A DNA stretch of 9,308 bases from Flavobacteriaceae bacterium (GCA_013001365.1 JABDMQ010000160.1:1-9308); one strand, 5' to 3'; shown: positions 1 through 6,337, numbered from the stretch's first letter. The notes: generated by a model not told the origin, from the sequence alone. Numbers and translations are program-made.

Positions 1-907
1 ATTGGCCATCTGCAATGGAGAATGATACTGCCCGAACATGGTCTGCTATTACTCTAATAGCAATGTCCACATCTTCCGATTTACCATATTCAGAATCTGT
101 TATGGTTTCTATTTCTCGTATAAGAGGTGTAAAAACGTCGGTATCGTAGTTGGACTTTACATCCTGTAATACCATACAAAGGCGTTCAAAGCCCATTCCC
201 GTATCGATATGTTTTGCAGGAAGTTCTTCGAGGCTTCCATCGGCCTTTCGATTATATTGCATGAAGACCAAATTCCAGATCTCGACCACTTGAGGATGGT
301 CTTGATTCACTAGGTCTTTACCAGGTATCTTTGTTTTTTCTGCGTCCGAACGAATATCTACATGAATCTCACTACATGGTCCGCAAGGACCTTGATCACC
401 CATTTCCCAGAAATTGTCCTTCTTATTACCCATGATAATGCGCTCCTCAGGCACTATGGCTTTCCACAGGTCATAAGCTTCCTTGTCCAAGTCCAGATTA
501 TCAGCATCATCACTGCCTTCAAAAACAGAGACATATAAGGAATTCTTATCTATATCATAAATGTCTGTAAGCAATTCCCAAGCCCAATTAATGGCTTCTT
601 TCTTAAAGTAATCGCCAAAGCTCCAATTGCCCAACATCTCGAACATGGTATGATGATATGTGTCTTTGCCAACTTCTTCCAGATCATTATGCTTACCACT
701 AACTCTAAGGCATTTCTGTGTATCTGCCACCCTTGGGTTCTTGGGCTTACTATTACCTAGAAAAAATTCCTTGAATGGCACCATTCCCGCATTGGTGAAC
801 ATAAGCGTAGGGTCGTCCTTTAGAACCATTGGGGCAGACGGAACAATAGCGTGCGATTTGTCCTTGAAGAAGTTCAAGAATCTAGACCTTACCTCTTTAG
901 ATTTCAT
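1..907 (-). CDS. alaS: Alanyl-tRNA synthetase, N-terminal part (gene runs off the left edge)
   Basis: Cytoplasmic class II aminoacyl-tRNA synthetase that charges tRNA-Ala with alanine. The reverse complement from the ATG at 905-907 stays open to position 1, giving 302 residues of a protein that is usually about 870. The catalytic domain is unmistakable: MFTNAGMVPFK at residues 36-46, the motif 1 region FEMLGNWSFGDYF at 89-101, FWEMGDQGPCGPCSEIH at 166-182, and motif 3 DTGMGFERL at 235-243. The tRNA-recognition, editing (HxxxH) and C-Ala domains lie outside the window, so their integrity cannot be judged. The start gives MKSKEVRSRFLNFF, the normal N-terminus of the family. It is transcribed divergently from the M23 peptidase gene across 127 bp. 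Identification is certain; only the 5' portion is seen. Confidence 0.97.
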   Translation of the reverse strand, partial: MKSKEVRSRFLNFFKDKSHAIVPSAPMVLKDDPTLMFTNAGMVPFKEFFLGNSKPKNPRVADTQKCLRVSGKHNDLEEVGKDTYHHTMFEMLGNWSFGDYFKKEAINWAWELLTDIYDIDKNSLYVSVFEGSDDADNLDLDKEAYDLWKAIVPEERIIMGNKKDNFWEMGDQGPCGPCSEIHVDIRSDAEKTKIPGKDLVNQDHPQVVEIWNLVFMQYNRKADGSLEELPAKHIDTGMGFERLCMVLQDVKSNYDTDVFTPLIREIETITDSEYGKSEDVDIAIRVIADHVRAVSFSIADGQ

Positions 908-940
908 TATTGATGCTCTTGTTAAAAAGTTAAATTACTT

Positions 941-955
941 ATTGTGAGAAACAAT
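941..955. repeat. Short inverted repeat ATTGT-N5-ACAAT, possible operator
   Basis: The 15-bp sequence ATTGTGAGAAACAAT has perfect 5-bp arms around a 5-bp centre. It ends 3 bp before the candidate -7 box of the M23 gene, so it sits in the spacer between the -33 and -7 regions. That is where MerR-family regulators typically bind, and a MerR-type gene is the second gene of this operon. Binding is inference. A 5-bp arm can arise by chance in AT-rich DNA. Confidence 0.3.
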
Positions 956-958
956 TTT

Positions 959-966
959 TATATTTG
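959..966 (+). promoter_or_regulatory. Candidate -7 box for the M23-MerR-LemA-TPM operon
   Basis: TATATTTG matches the Bacteroidota -7 consensus TAnnTTTG in all fixed positions. Transcription would start near position 973, leaving a leader of roughly 60 nt before the ATG at 1035. The sequence 19 bp upstream reads TACT, a weak -33 element, which would suit a promoter that needs an activator. The call rests on motif match and position only. Confidence 0.4.
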
Positions 967-979
967 TTCGTTCTCGAAT

Positions 980-1011
980 CAAATCAGACGGACTAATCTG
1001 AGCTTGATTTG
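980..1011. repeat. Nested inverted repeat in the alaS/M23 divergent region
   Basis: Outer arms CAAATCA (980-986) and TGATTTG (1005-1011) are perfectly complementary over 7 bp. An alternative inner pair, TCAGA (984-988) and TCTGA (997-1001), overlaps the left arm, so the two pairings are mutually exclusive in RNA. The element would lie in the 5' leader of the M23 operon transcript and near the alaS start site. It could be an operator or a leader hairpin. There is no U-tract, so it is not a terminator. Confidence 0.35.
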
Positions 1012-1012
1012 G

Positions 1013-1020
1013 CAAAAATA
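1013..1020 (-). promoter_or_regulatory. Candidate alaS -7 box
   Basis: Read on the minus strand this is TATTTTTG, a full match to the Bacteroidota -7 consensus TAnnTTTG. It lies about 105 bp upstream of the alaS start codon. The -33 region at the expected distance would fall inside the first codons of the M23 gene and reads CTTA or TTAC, a poor match to TTTG. The site is therefore tentative. Confidence 0.3.
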
Positions 1021-1034
1021 GAACATTTTACAGA

Positions 1035-2006
1035 ATGAGTAAGGTAAAATATTATTACGATTCCGAAACACTCTCCTACCGAAAAATAGAGCGAAAAAAG
1101 AGGACGACTTTTAAATATGGCCTTGTGTTTTTGTTGGCTGCCGCTCTTTTTAGTTTCATGATCGTTTTTATTGGAAGTTATTATTTCGAGTCGCCGAAGG
1201 AAAAAGCACTCAAAAGAGAACTGGAGAACATGTCCCTTCAGTATGAACTATTGGGAAGAAAAATGAATGAAGCCCAAAAAGTCCTCGCCAATGTGGAAGA
1301 GCGCGATAATACGATCTATAGACTTTATTTTGAAGCCAATCCCATTCCAGAGGAACAGCGTAAGGCTGGTTTTGGTGGTATAAACAGATACAAAAATCTA
1401 GAAGGTTTCGATAATTCAAAATTGATAATCGAGGCCAATAAACGGATGGACATCCTCCAAAAACAAATTGTCGTTCAATCCAAATCCTTGGATGAAGTAG
1501 CTCTTCTGGCTGAAGACAAAGAAAAATTCTTAGCAGCCATACCAGCAATACAACCAGTTAACAATAAGGACCTAACACGTATGGCTTCAGGTTATGGTAT
1601 GCGATCGGATCCATTCACCAAAGCTCGTAAAATGCATTTCGGAATGGATTTCACCTCTCCACGAGGCACGCCAGTTTATGCAACAGGAGATGGTGTAGTA
1701 ACCAGAGCGGATAGCAATTCTGCTGGATATGGCAAGCATATACGAATCGATCATGGCTATGGTTATGTAAGTCTGTATGCTCATTTATATAAATACGGCG
1801 TAAAGAAAAACCAAAAAGTGAAGCGTGGTGACTTAATAGGTTTTGTGGGAAGCACAGGACGTTCGCAAGCACCACATTTGCACTATGAGATATTCAAGGA
1901 CAAGGAACGAATCAATCCTATACATTTCTATTACGGAAACTTGTCCCCTGAAGAGTTCAGTAAATTACTTGAAAAAGCTTCTCTCGAAAACCAATCTTTG
2001 GATTAA
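1035..2006 (+). CDS. M23-family (LytM-type) peptidoglycan endopeptidase, membrane anchored
   Basis: A zinc metallopeptidase of 323 residues, expected to cut peptide cross-links in peptidoglycan. The N-terminal 27 residues are basic and hydrophilic, followed by one hydrophobic segment at about 28-50. The rest should therefore face the periplasm. A predicted coiled coil covers about 55-90. The M23 domain occupies roughly 180-300 and keeps all expected ligands and catalytic residues: H201 and D205 (HFGMD), H250 (YAHL), and H281 and H283 (HLHYE). Their spacing matches LytM, so it should be an active enzyme, unlike degenerate EnvC/NlpD-type activators. The start at 1035 is the first ATG and is followed by a normal cytoplasmic tail. 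It is the first gene of the operon, and its TAA overlaps the ATG of the MerR gene by one base. The exact bond cleaved cannot be read from sequence. Confidence 0.93.
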   Translation: MSKVKYYYDSETLSYRKIERKKRTTFKYGLVFLLAAALFSFMIVFIGSYYFESPKEKALKRELENMSLQYELLGRKMNEAQKVLANVEERDNTIYRLYFEANPIPEEQRKAGFGGINRYKNLEGFDNSKLIIEANKRMDILQKQIVVQSKSLDEVALLAEDKEKFLAAIPAIQPVNNKDLTRMASGYGMRSDPFTKARKMHFGMDFTSPRGTPVYATGDGVVTRADSNSAGYGKHIRIDHGYGYVSLYAHLYKYGVKKNQKVKRGDLIGFVGSTGRSQAPHLHYEIFKDKERINPIHFYYGNLSPEEFSKLLEKASLENQSLD

Positions 2007-2335
2007 TGCATATTGAATTACCCGAAAAGAGATATTATCGCATTGGCGAAGTCGCTAAGGCCTTTAATGTCAATACATCCCTGATTCGATTTTGGGAACG
2101 CGAATTCGATGTCCTGAAACCCAAGAAGAATGCCAAGGGCAATCGTAAATTCACCCAAGAGGATATTAAGAATCTCCAGTTCATTTATCATTTGGTCAAA
2201 GAACGAGGTTTCACGCTTGAAGGCGCCAAGACGCATTTAAAAGAGGGCAAGAAGGAAACTCTTAATAATTTTGAGATAATTCGTAAATTAGAAGGAATCA
2301 AAACACAACTTAAAAAAATAAAGAACCAACTTTAA
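2006..2335 (+). CDS. Small MerR-family transcriptional regulator
   Basis: A DNA-binding protein of 109 residues. The winged helix-turn-helix is at the N-terminus: YRIGEVAKAFNVNTSLIRFW at about 11-30 is the recognition unit, GNRKFTQEDI at 45-54 is the wing and following helix, and GFTLEGAKTHL at 68-78 is the typical second helical pair. After this only a short Lys-rich helix (about 88-109) remains, able to form the antiparallel dimer coil of MerR proteins. There is no effector-binding domain and there are no cysteines, so metal or thiol sensing of the MerR/SoxR kind is excluded by sequence. The ATG overlaps the M23 stop codon (TAATG), suggesting translational coupling. LemA follows after 12 bp. 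Likely targets are its own operon or envelope genes; this is inference. Confidence 0.92.
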   Translation: MHIELPEKRYYRIGEVAKAFNVNTSLIRFWEREFDVLKPKKNAKGNRKFTQEDIKNLQFIYHLVKERGFTLEGAKTHLKEGKKETLNNFEIIRKLEGIKTQLKKIKNQL

Positions 2336-2347
2336 AAACCGATCATC

Positions 2348-2947
2348 ATGAAAAAATGGCTCATTCCATTAATAATTATAGTTGTTATCGCTTTCGGACT
2401 TTACAACTGGGGCGTTGGCGTAAACAATACTTCTGTTGAGCTCGAAGCCAATGCAAAGACCGCTTGGTCTAATGTAGAAAGTTCTTATCAAAGACGAAAT
2501 GACCTCATCGGGAATCTTGTTAAAACCGTTCAAGGTGCTGCAGATTTCGAACGTACAACTTTGCGTGAAGTTATCGAGGCACGTGCGAAGGCCACTTCAA
2601 CTACAATTAATGCTGGTGACCTCACACCTGAGAATATGGCTGCATTCCAGCAAGCCCAGAGTGGATTGAGTGGTGCCTTATCTAAACTATTGGTGTCCGT
2701 TGAACGTTACCCAGATATAAAGGCTAATCAGAATTTCCTGGAATTGCAAAGCCAATTAGAAGGAACTGAAAATCGTGTTAATGTTGCCAGGGACCGTTAT
2801 AATGCCGAGGTTAATAAATACGATATTTTTACAACCAAGTTCCCGAACAAGATTCTAGCGGGAATGTTCGGATTCAAGGAAATGCCAAGATATAAAGCCG
2901 ATCCAGGAAGTGAAGATGCTCCAGACGTAGATTTCGATTTTAATTAG
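2348..2947 (+). CDS. lemA: LemA family protein
   Basis: A protein of 199 residues with one N-terminal hydrophobic helix (about 4-20, after MKK). The remainder is mostly helical and probably exposed outside the cytoplasmic membrane. The family signature is clear: AWSNVESSYQRRNDLIGNLV at 39-58, ERYPDIKANQNFLELQSQLE at 119-138, the conserved ENRVNVARDRYNAEVNKY at 141-158, and FP at 165-166 near the end of the domain. The length is normal for LemA, and the acidic C-terminal tail (SEDAPDVDFDF) is variable in the family. The biochemical function is unknown. LemA genes are often found beside TPM-domain genes, as here, which implies a shared membrane or envelope process. It is 12 bp after the MerR gene and 16 bp before the first TPM gene. 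Confidence 0.95.
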   Translation: MKKWLIPLIIIVVIAFGLYNWGVGVNNTSVELEANAKTAWSNVESSYQRRNDLIGNLVKTVQGAADFERTTLREVIEARAKATSTTINAGDLTPENMAAFQQAQSGLSGALSKLLVSVERYPDIKANQNFLELQSQLEGTENRVNVARDRYNAEVNKYDIFTTKFPNKILAGMFGFKEMPRYKADPGSEDAPDVDFDFN

Positions 2948-2963
2948 GATTCAATAATAGATC

Positions 2964-3401
2964 ATGTCTAAAATAGAAGATTTTCTTTCTCTCCAGGAGG
3001 AAGAGCAAATCATTGCAGCTATACGTAAAGCTGAAAGCCATACTTCCGGAGAAATACGGGTGCACATAGAAAAACATACTGAAATTGATGCTTACGAGCG
3101 TGCTATGGAAGTATTTCATTTCCTTAAAATGGACACCACCAAACTTCGTAATGGTGTCCTTATTTACTTGGCTATAGACGACAAGAATTTTGTGATCTTT
3201 GGAGACCAAGGCATCAATGATGTGGTGGCAAACGATTTTTGGGATTCAACAAGGGATATCATGCTTGATCGTTTCAAGAGTGGCGATTTTAAGCAAGGTC
3301 TCATTGAAGGCATCTTGAAAGCTGGGCAGCAACTTGAAACTCATTTCCCGTGGGAAGACCTGGACAAGAACGAGCTTCCCAATAGAATATCGAAAGGATA
3401 A
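2964..3401 (+). CDS. TPM-domain protein, soluble form
   Basis: A protein of 145 residues consisting almost entirely of one TPM domain (about 6-128; the family is named from TLP18.3, Psb32 and MOLO-1). Recognisable stretches are SGEIRVHIEKH (28-38), the central RNGVLIYLAIDDKNFVIFGD (62-81) and FKQGLIEGILKAGQQL (109-124). It has neither signal peptide nor membrane segment, so it should be cytoplasmic, unlike its downstream neighbour. Plant TLP18.3 has been described as an acid phosphatase involved in photosystem II repair, but that activity should not be assumed for bacterial members. It lies between lemA (16 bp) and the second TPM gene (7 bp) and is clearly cotranscribed. The start at 2964 is the first ATG after lemA. 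Confidence 0.9.
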   Translation: MSKIEDFLSLQEEEQIIAAIRKAESHTSGEIRVHIEKHTEIDAYERAMEVFHFLKMDTTKLRNGVLIYLAIDDKNFVIFGDQGINDVVANDFWDSTRDIMLDRFKSGDFKQGLIEGILKAGQQLETHFPWEDLDKNELPNRISKG

Positions 3402-3408
3402 ATGCAGA

Positions 3409-4260
3409 ATGCTACAAATAAATTACAATAACAGAAAACGATCAACGCGCACAAACCTCGTTTGGCTATTGCTCCTTGGTGTTAATTTATTGTTTACGAA
3501 TTTAGTTTCGGCGCAGTTCGATATTCCTGAAAAACCAGATTTCCAGACCTCAGTTTACGACTATTATAATCTACTTTCAGCTACTGAAAAGTCACAGCTC
3601 GAGAACAAACTCATAAAGTATTCTGACACGACCTCTACACAGATCGTCGTGGCTATCATTCCTTCAACCAAAGGCGAGAATATATTATACCTCGGAGCGC
3701 AATGGGGTGAAAAATGGGGCATTGGCCAGGAAAAAGAAGACAATGGTGTATTGATTCTTTTAGCAAGGGACGATCGTCGAATTGCCATTAATACTGGAAA
3801 GGGTGTGGAGCATTTGCTTACCGACGCCATGTCAAGGCGTATCATCGAGAGAGATATCATTCCTTATTTCAAACTTAATGATTATGCGGGAGGTTTGAAC
3901 CGAGGTGCTGATGCCATTTTCGAGGTCATGACTGGTGAGTACCAAGGAACCCGAAAACGTAGTGGCGATGATGAATTTCCTGTAGGTGTCATTATTTTCT
4001 TGATCGTTATCTTCATTATTATCCTGATTGCTATTTCTAAGAGCCGACGCGGTGGCGGTGGCGATCACTGGAACAGGAGAAATAGAACTAATGGCAGTGA
4101 TATCCTTGAAGCCATTATACTAAGTAAAATGGGTAAAGGTGGATTTAGCAGAAGCTCTGGAGGTGGCCTATTTGGTGGTGGAAGTTCTGGCGGCGGAGGC
4201 TTTGGTGGTGGTTTTGGTGGTGGTAGCTTCGGTGGTGGTGGTGCTTCTGGTGGGTGGTAA
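3409..4260 (+). CDS. Secreted, membrane-anchored TPM-domain protein with Gly-rich tail (YgcG-like)
   Basis: A protein of 283 residues from the ATG at 3409. The reading frame extends upstream to an ATG at 3334, but that start would overlap the preceding gene by 68 bp and bury the signal peptide. Starting at 3409 gives a basic n-region, a hydrophobic core at 16-32 and a cleavage site near VSAQ-F (33-37). The TPM domain covers about 46-175, with DYYNLLSATEKSQLE (51-65), GIGQEKEDNGVLILLARDDR (104-123) and the conserved GLNRGADAIFEVM (162-174). A transmembrane helix follows at about 191-210, then a basic stop-transfer KSRRGGGG. Residues 243-283 form a Gly/Ser/Phe-rich tail ending in GGW. The TPM domain should sit outside the inner membrane and the tail in the cytoplasm. 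Function is unknown; it probably acts with LemA in the envelope. Confidence 0.93.
   Translation: MLQINYNNRKRSTRTNLVWLLLLGVNLLFTNLVSAQFDIPEKPDFQTSVYDYYNLLSATEKSQLENKLIKYSDTTSTQIVVAIIPSTKGENILYLGAQWGEKWGIGQEKEDNGVLILLARDDRRIAINTGKGVEHLLTDAMSRRIIERDIIPYFKLNDYAGGLNRGADAIFEVMTGEYQGTRKRSGDDEFPVGVIIFLIVIFIIILIAISKSRRGGGGDHWNRRNRTNGSDILEAIILSKMGKGGFSRSSGGGLFGGGSSGGGGFGGGFGGGSFGGGGASGGW
4135..4257 (+). repeat. Low-complexity Gly-rich coding repeat
   Basis: The 3' end of the second TPM gene is built from imperfect GGTGGT/GGCGGA units encoding GGG, FGGG and SSGG blocks (residues 243-283 of that protein). Gly-rich tails of this kind are common at the ends of YgcG/TPM proteins. Repeat slippage could change its length between strains without moving the frame, since units are multiples of three. 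Confidence 0.8.
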
Positions 4261-4264
4261 CGTA

Positions 4265-5569
4265 TTATTTCTTCCTCATATAAATGCTGATCGGCACGCC
4301 ATGAAAATCGAAATTATCGTGTAGTTTATTTTCCAAGAAACGCTTATAAGGCTCCTTGACATATTGAGGGAGGTTGCAGAAAAATGCAAATTGTGGTTGC
4401 GGCGTTGGCAACTGTGTTATGAACTTGATCTTTACGTACTTACCTTTTAGAGCAGGTGGCGGATTGATCTGTATAATCGGTAGCATCACATCATTGAGCT
4501 CCCTTGTCTTTATTTTCTTACTCCTATTCTTATAAACATCAACGGCCGTTTCTATGGCCTTGTATATGCGTTGCTTCGTTAATGCAGAAATGAAAACAAT
4601 GGGAACATCTGTAAAGGGCTCTATTTGTTTTCTGATATGAGTTTCGAACTCCTTGGTGGTCTTATGGTCTTTTTCGACAAGGTCCCATTTATTAACTAAT
4701 ATTACAATGCCTTTCCTGTTGCGTTCTGCCAGCCAAAAAATGTTCTGTACCTGTCCGTCGAAACCACGTTCTGCATCAACAACCAATAAACATACGTCAC
4801 AATGCTCGATGGCACGAACCGAACGCATGACGGAATAAAATTCAAGGTCTTCCTTTACCTTGGATTTACGTCTAATTCCTGCTGTATCGACCAGGTTGAA
4901 CTCGAATCCGAATCGATTGTATTTCGTATCGATAGAATCTCTAGTTGTTCCTGCAATATCGGTGACGATATAGCGATCTTCGCCAATCAAGGCATTGATG
5001 AACGAAGACTTTCCGGCATTTGGTCGTCCTACAACAGCAAATCGTGGTAAGTCATTATCAAATTTAGTTTCTTTCTCAGGCAAGGCTTCAACCAAAGCAT
5101 CTAACAATTCACCTGTACCACTTCCATTTATGCTTGCTATGGTATAATACTCACCAAGGCCCAAGGAATAAAACTCAACTGCATCGGTAGCTCGTTGAGC
5201 ATTATCGACTTTATTTACGGCCAAGAAAACGGGCTTATCCACCTTACGCAGTAAATTGGCCACATCTTCATCCATTCCTGTCACTCCTGTCTCGACATCG
5301 ACCATGAAAATAATGGCATCTGCTTCATCTATGGCCAGCTCAACTTGCTTATCGATCTCGGCTTCAAAGATATCATCGCTTCCTTTTACATAACCGCCAG
5401 TATCTATCAATGAGAATTCCTTGCCATTCCAGTCACTCTTGCCATAATGCCTGTCTCGTGTCACGCCACTAACAGCGTCAACAATAGCCTCGCGACGCTG
5501 AATCAATCGATTGAAAAAAGTCGATTTCCCTACATTAGGTCGACCTACTATGGCAACTATATTACTCAT
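4265..5569 (-). CDS. der: GTPase Der (EngA), ribosome assembly
   Basis: An essential tandem GTPase of 434 residues that acts in 50S ribosomal subunit maturation. The first G domain has GRPNVGKS at 9-16, DTGG at 56-59 and NKVD at 119-122. The second has GRPNAGKS at 181-188, DTAG at 228-231, NKWD at 293-296 and the G5-like SAL at 328-330. The C-terminal KH-like domain spans about 350-434 and includes the conserved INPPPALKGK (368-377). Length and motif spacing are normal and nothing is missing. The start at 5569 gives MSNIVAIVGRPNVGKS, with the first P-loop in its usual place at the N-terminus. Its stop codon is only 4 bp from the stop codon of the convergent TPM gene, so any terminator must lie inside the neighbouring coding sequence. 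Confidence 0.98.
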   Translation of the reverse strand: MSNIVAIVGRPNVGKSTFFNRLIQRREAIVDAVSGVTRDRHYGKSDWNGKEFSLIDTGGYVKGSDDIFEAEIDKQVELAIDEADAIIFMVDVETGVTGMDEDVANLLRKVDKPVFLAVNKVDNAQRATDAVEFYSLGLGEYYTIASINGSGTGELLDALVEALPEKETKFDNDLPRFAVVGRPNAGKSSFINALIGEDRYIVTDIAGTTRDSIDTKYNRFGFEFNLVDTAGIRRKSKVKEDLEFYSVMRSVRAIEHCDVCLLVVDAERGFDGQVQNIFWLAERNRKGIVILVNKWDLVEKDHKTTKEFETHIRKQIEPFTDVPIVFISALTKQRIYKAIETAVDVYKNRSKKIKTRELNDVMLPIIQINPPPALKGKYVKIKFITQLPTPQPQFAFFCNLPQYVKEPYKRFLENKLHDNFDFHGVPISIYMRKK

Positions 5570-5586
5570 TTACTTGAAATTGGGTG

Positions 5587-5617
5587 CAAATGTAGTGTTT
5601 ACAATCTGAAGAAAAAA
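5587..5617 (-). promoter_or_regulatory. Candidate der promoter
   Basis: On the minus strand the -7 box is TACATTTG (5587-5594), a full match to TAnnTTTG. Exactly 19 bp upstream lies TTTT (5614-5617), three of four bases of the Bacteroidota -33 element TTTG. Transcription would start about 10 nt before the der ATG, giving a very short leader, which is acceptable in this phylum. Spacing and match make this the best-supported promoter in the window. Confidence 0.55.
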
Positions 5618-5647
5618 CAGTAACTTAATATCATTAAAGCAGATAGA

Positions 5648-6142
5648 ATGGCATTAAGTAACGAAATTGTTTTAAGACCTCGTTTCAAGATCGAACTGAA
5701 TCGTAATAACGAAGACGCCTTGAAAGCCTTTGAAGACTTGAAGACTGCGCAAAAGGAATTCATCGTCTCGCGAATCGACAACCATGTCTTCATTAAGATT
5801 CCTCAGGAACACAGGCACTTTTGGTCACCTCAGCTACATTTGGAAATTGATGAGATTAACAAGGACAACAGCCAATTATACGGGCTTTTCGGACCTAACC
5901 CAACAGTCTGGACCCTCTTCATGTTCTTGCATTTCTTGGTTGCCACGATTTTTATAGGGTTTGGCATATGGGCCTATACCAATTGGTCTTTGGATAGTGA
6001 CTATACGATACAACTATTTGTTGCTCTCTTCATGGTGGTTGTCTGGTTCTTGCTCTATTTTATAGGAAGAGCAGGCAGGGCCACTGGAAAATCCCAAATG
6101 CATCTGCTTAACGATTTCATGAAAAGTGTGTTGAAATTGTAA
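5648..6142 (+). CDS. Hypothetical protein with two transmembrane helices
   Basis: A protein of 164 residues that I cannot assign to a named family. Residues 1-80 are soluble and look beta-rich with amphipathic stretches (RFKIELNRNNEDALKAFEDL at 12-31; HVFIKIPQEHRHFWSPQLHL at 46-65). The short conserved-looking YGLFGPNPTVWTLFMFLHFL (78-97) leads into the first membrane helix, about 88-109. A second helix at about 121-139 is followed by a basic GRAGRATGK loop and a short C-terminal amphipathic helix. There is no signal peptide and no P-loop, so it should not be called a GTP-binding protein despite standing next to der. Both ends are probably cytoplasmic. It is divergent from der with 78 bp between the start codons. 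Normal base composition and clear membrane segments argue that it is a real gene. Confidence 0.82.
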   Translation: MALSNEIVLRPRFKIELNRNNEDALKAFEDLKTAQKEFIVSRIDNHVFIKIPQEHRHFWSPQLHLEIDEINKDNSQLYGLFGPNPTVWTLFMFLHFLVATIFIGFGIWAYTNWSLDSDYTIQLFVALFMVVVWFLLYFIGRAGRATGKSQMHLLNDFMKSVLKL

Positions 6143-6226
6143 GCAAAATTCGTATTAAGTAAGATAAGACACTCCAAAAATTGAAATTATCATTAACCTT
6201 TGTAGTATATTTCTTTCATTTATTTG

Positions 6227-6330
6227 CTTTTATCGATAAAAAATACTTTTAATCGATAAAATATTGCTTTAATCGAATGTATTTCATCGAAAAAACATCT
6301 AATTTCTTGAGTCAAATATAATTTATCGAT
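6227..6330. repeat. Array of five ATCGA(T) boxes, three at 20-bp spacing
   Basis: Boxes begin at 6232 (ATCGAT), 6252 (ATCGAT), 6272 (ATCGAA), 6286 (ATCGAA) and 6325 (ATCGAT). The first three are exactly 20 bp apart, about two helical turns, and share the context CTTT(T)(A)ATCGA. The first is a perfect 14-bp palindrome, TTTTATCGATAAAA. The last touches the T that begins the -7 box of the downstream promoter. The pattern resembles a set of operators on one face of the helix for a dimeric regulator, with the promoter-proximal site placed to block RNA polymerase. No known Bacteroidota regulator with this site comes to mind. Confidence 0.55.
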
Positions 6331-6337
6331 ATGTTTG
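6306..6337 (+). promoter_or_regulatory. Candidate promoter of the large FG-GAP/LamG gene
   Basis: The -7 box TATGTTTG (6330-6337) matches TAnnTTTG fully. CTTG (6306-6309) lies 20 bp upstream and matches three of four bases of the -33 element TTTG. The predicted start near 6343 leaves a leader of about 25 nt before the ATG at 6368. An ATCGAT box at 6325-6330 shares one base with the -7 box, and a small inverted repeat TTGA-G-TCAA (6307-6315) overlaps the -33 region, so regulated expression is likely. Confidence 0.5.

Noticed and set aside
660..947. Plus-strand ORF of 95 codons
   Set aside because: It is antisense to the start of alaS, whose reading frame is fully conserved. The translation has no recognisable features.
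941..955. LacI-type operator (ATTGTGAG resembles half of the E. coli lac operator)
   Set aside because: Only one half-site resembles it, the other half differs, and no LacI-family gene is present.
2995..3000. Strong Shine-Dalgarno-like AGGAGG
   Set aside because: It is inside the first TPM coding sequence with no start codon at a suitable distance. It simply encodes part of a Glu-rich stretch.
3334..3408. Upstream ATG extending the second TPM gene by 25 codons
   Set aside because: It would overlap the previous gene by 68 bp and place the signal peptide internally. The ATG at 3409 gives a proper signal peptide at the N-terminus.
4139..4324. Plus-strand ORF of 61 codons rich in Val, Ala and Leu
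   Set aside because: It is a frame-shifted reading of the Gly-rich repeat and runs into the antisense strand of der.
6123..6173. Possible terminator after the two-helix protein (AGTGT ... ACACT)
   Set aside because: The arms are only 5 bp with a loop of nearly 40 nt and no U-tract.
6227..6330. CRISPR-like array
   Set aside because: The repeated unit is only 6-14 bp, copies are few, spacers are AT-rich and not unique inserts, and no cas genes are nearby.
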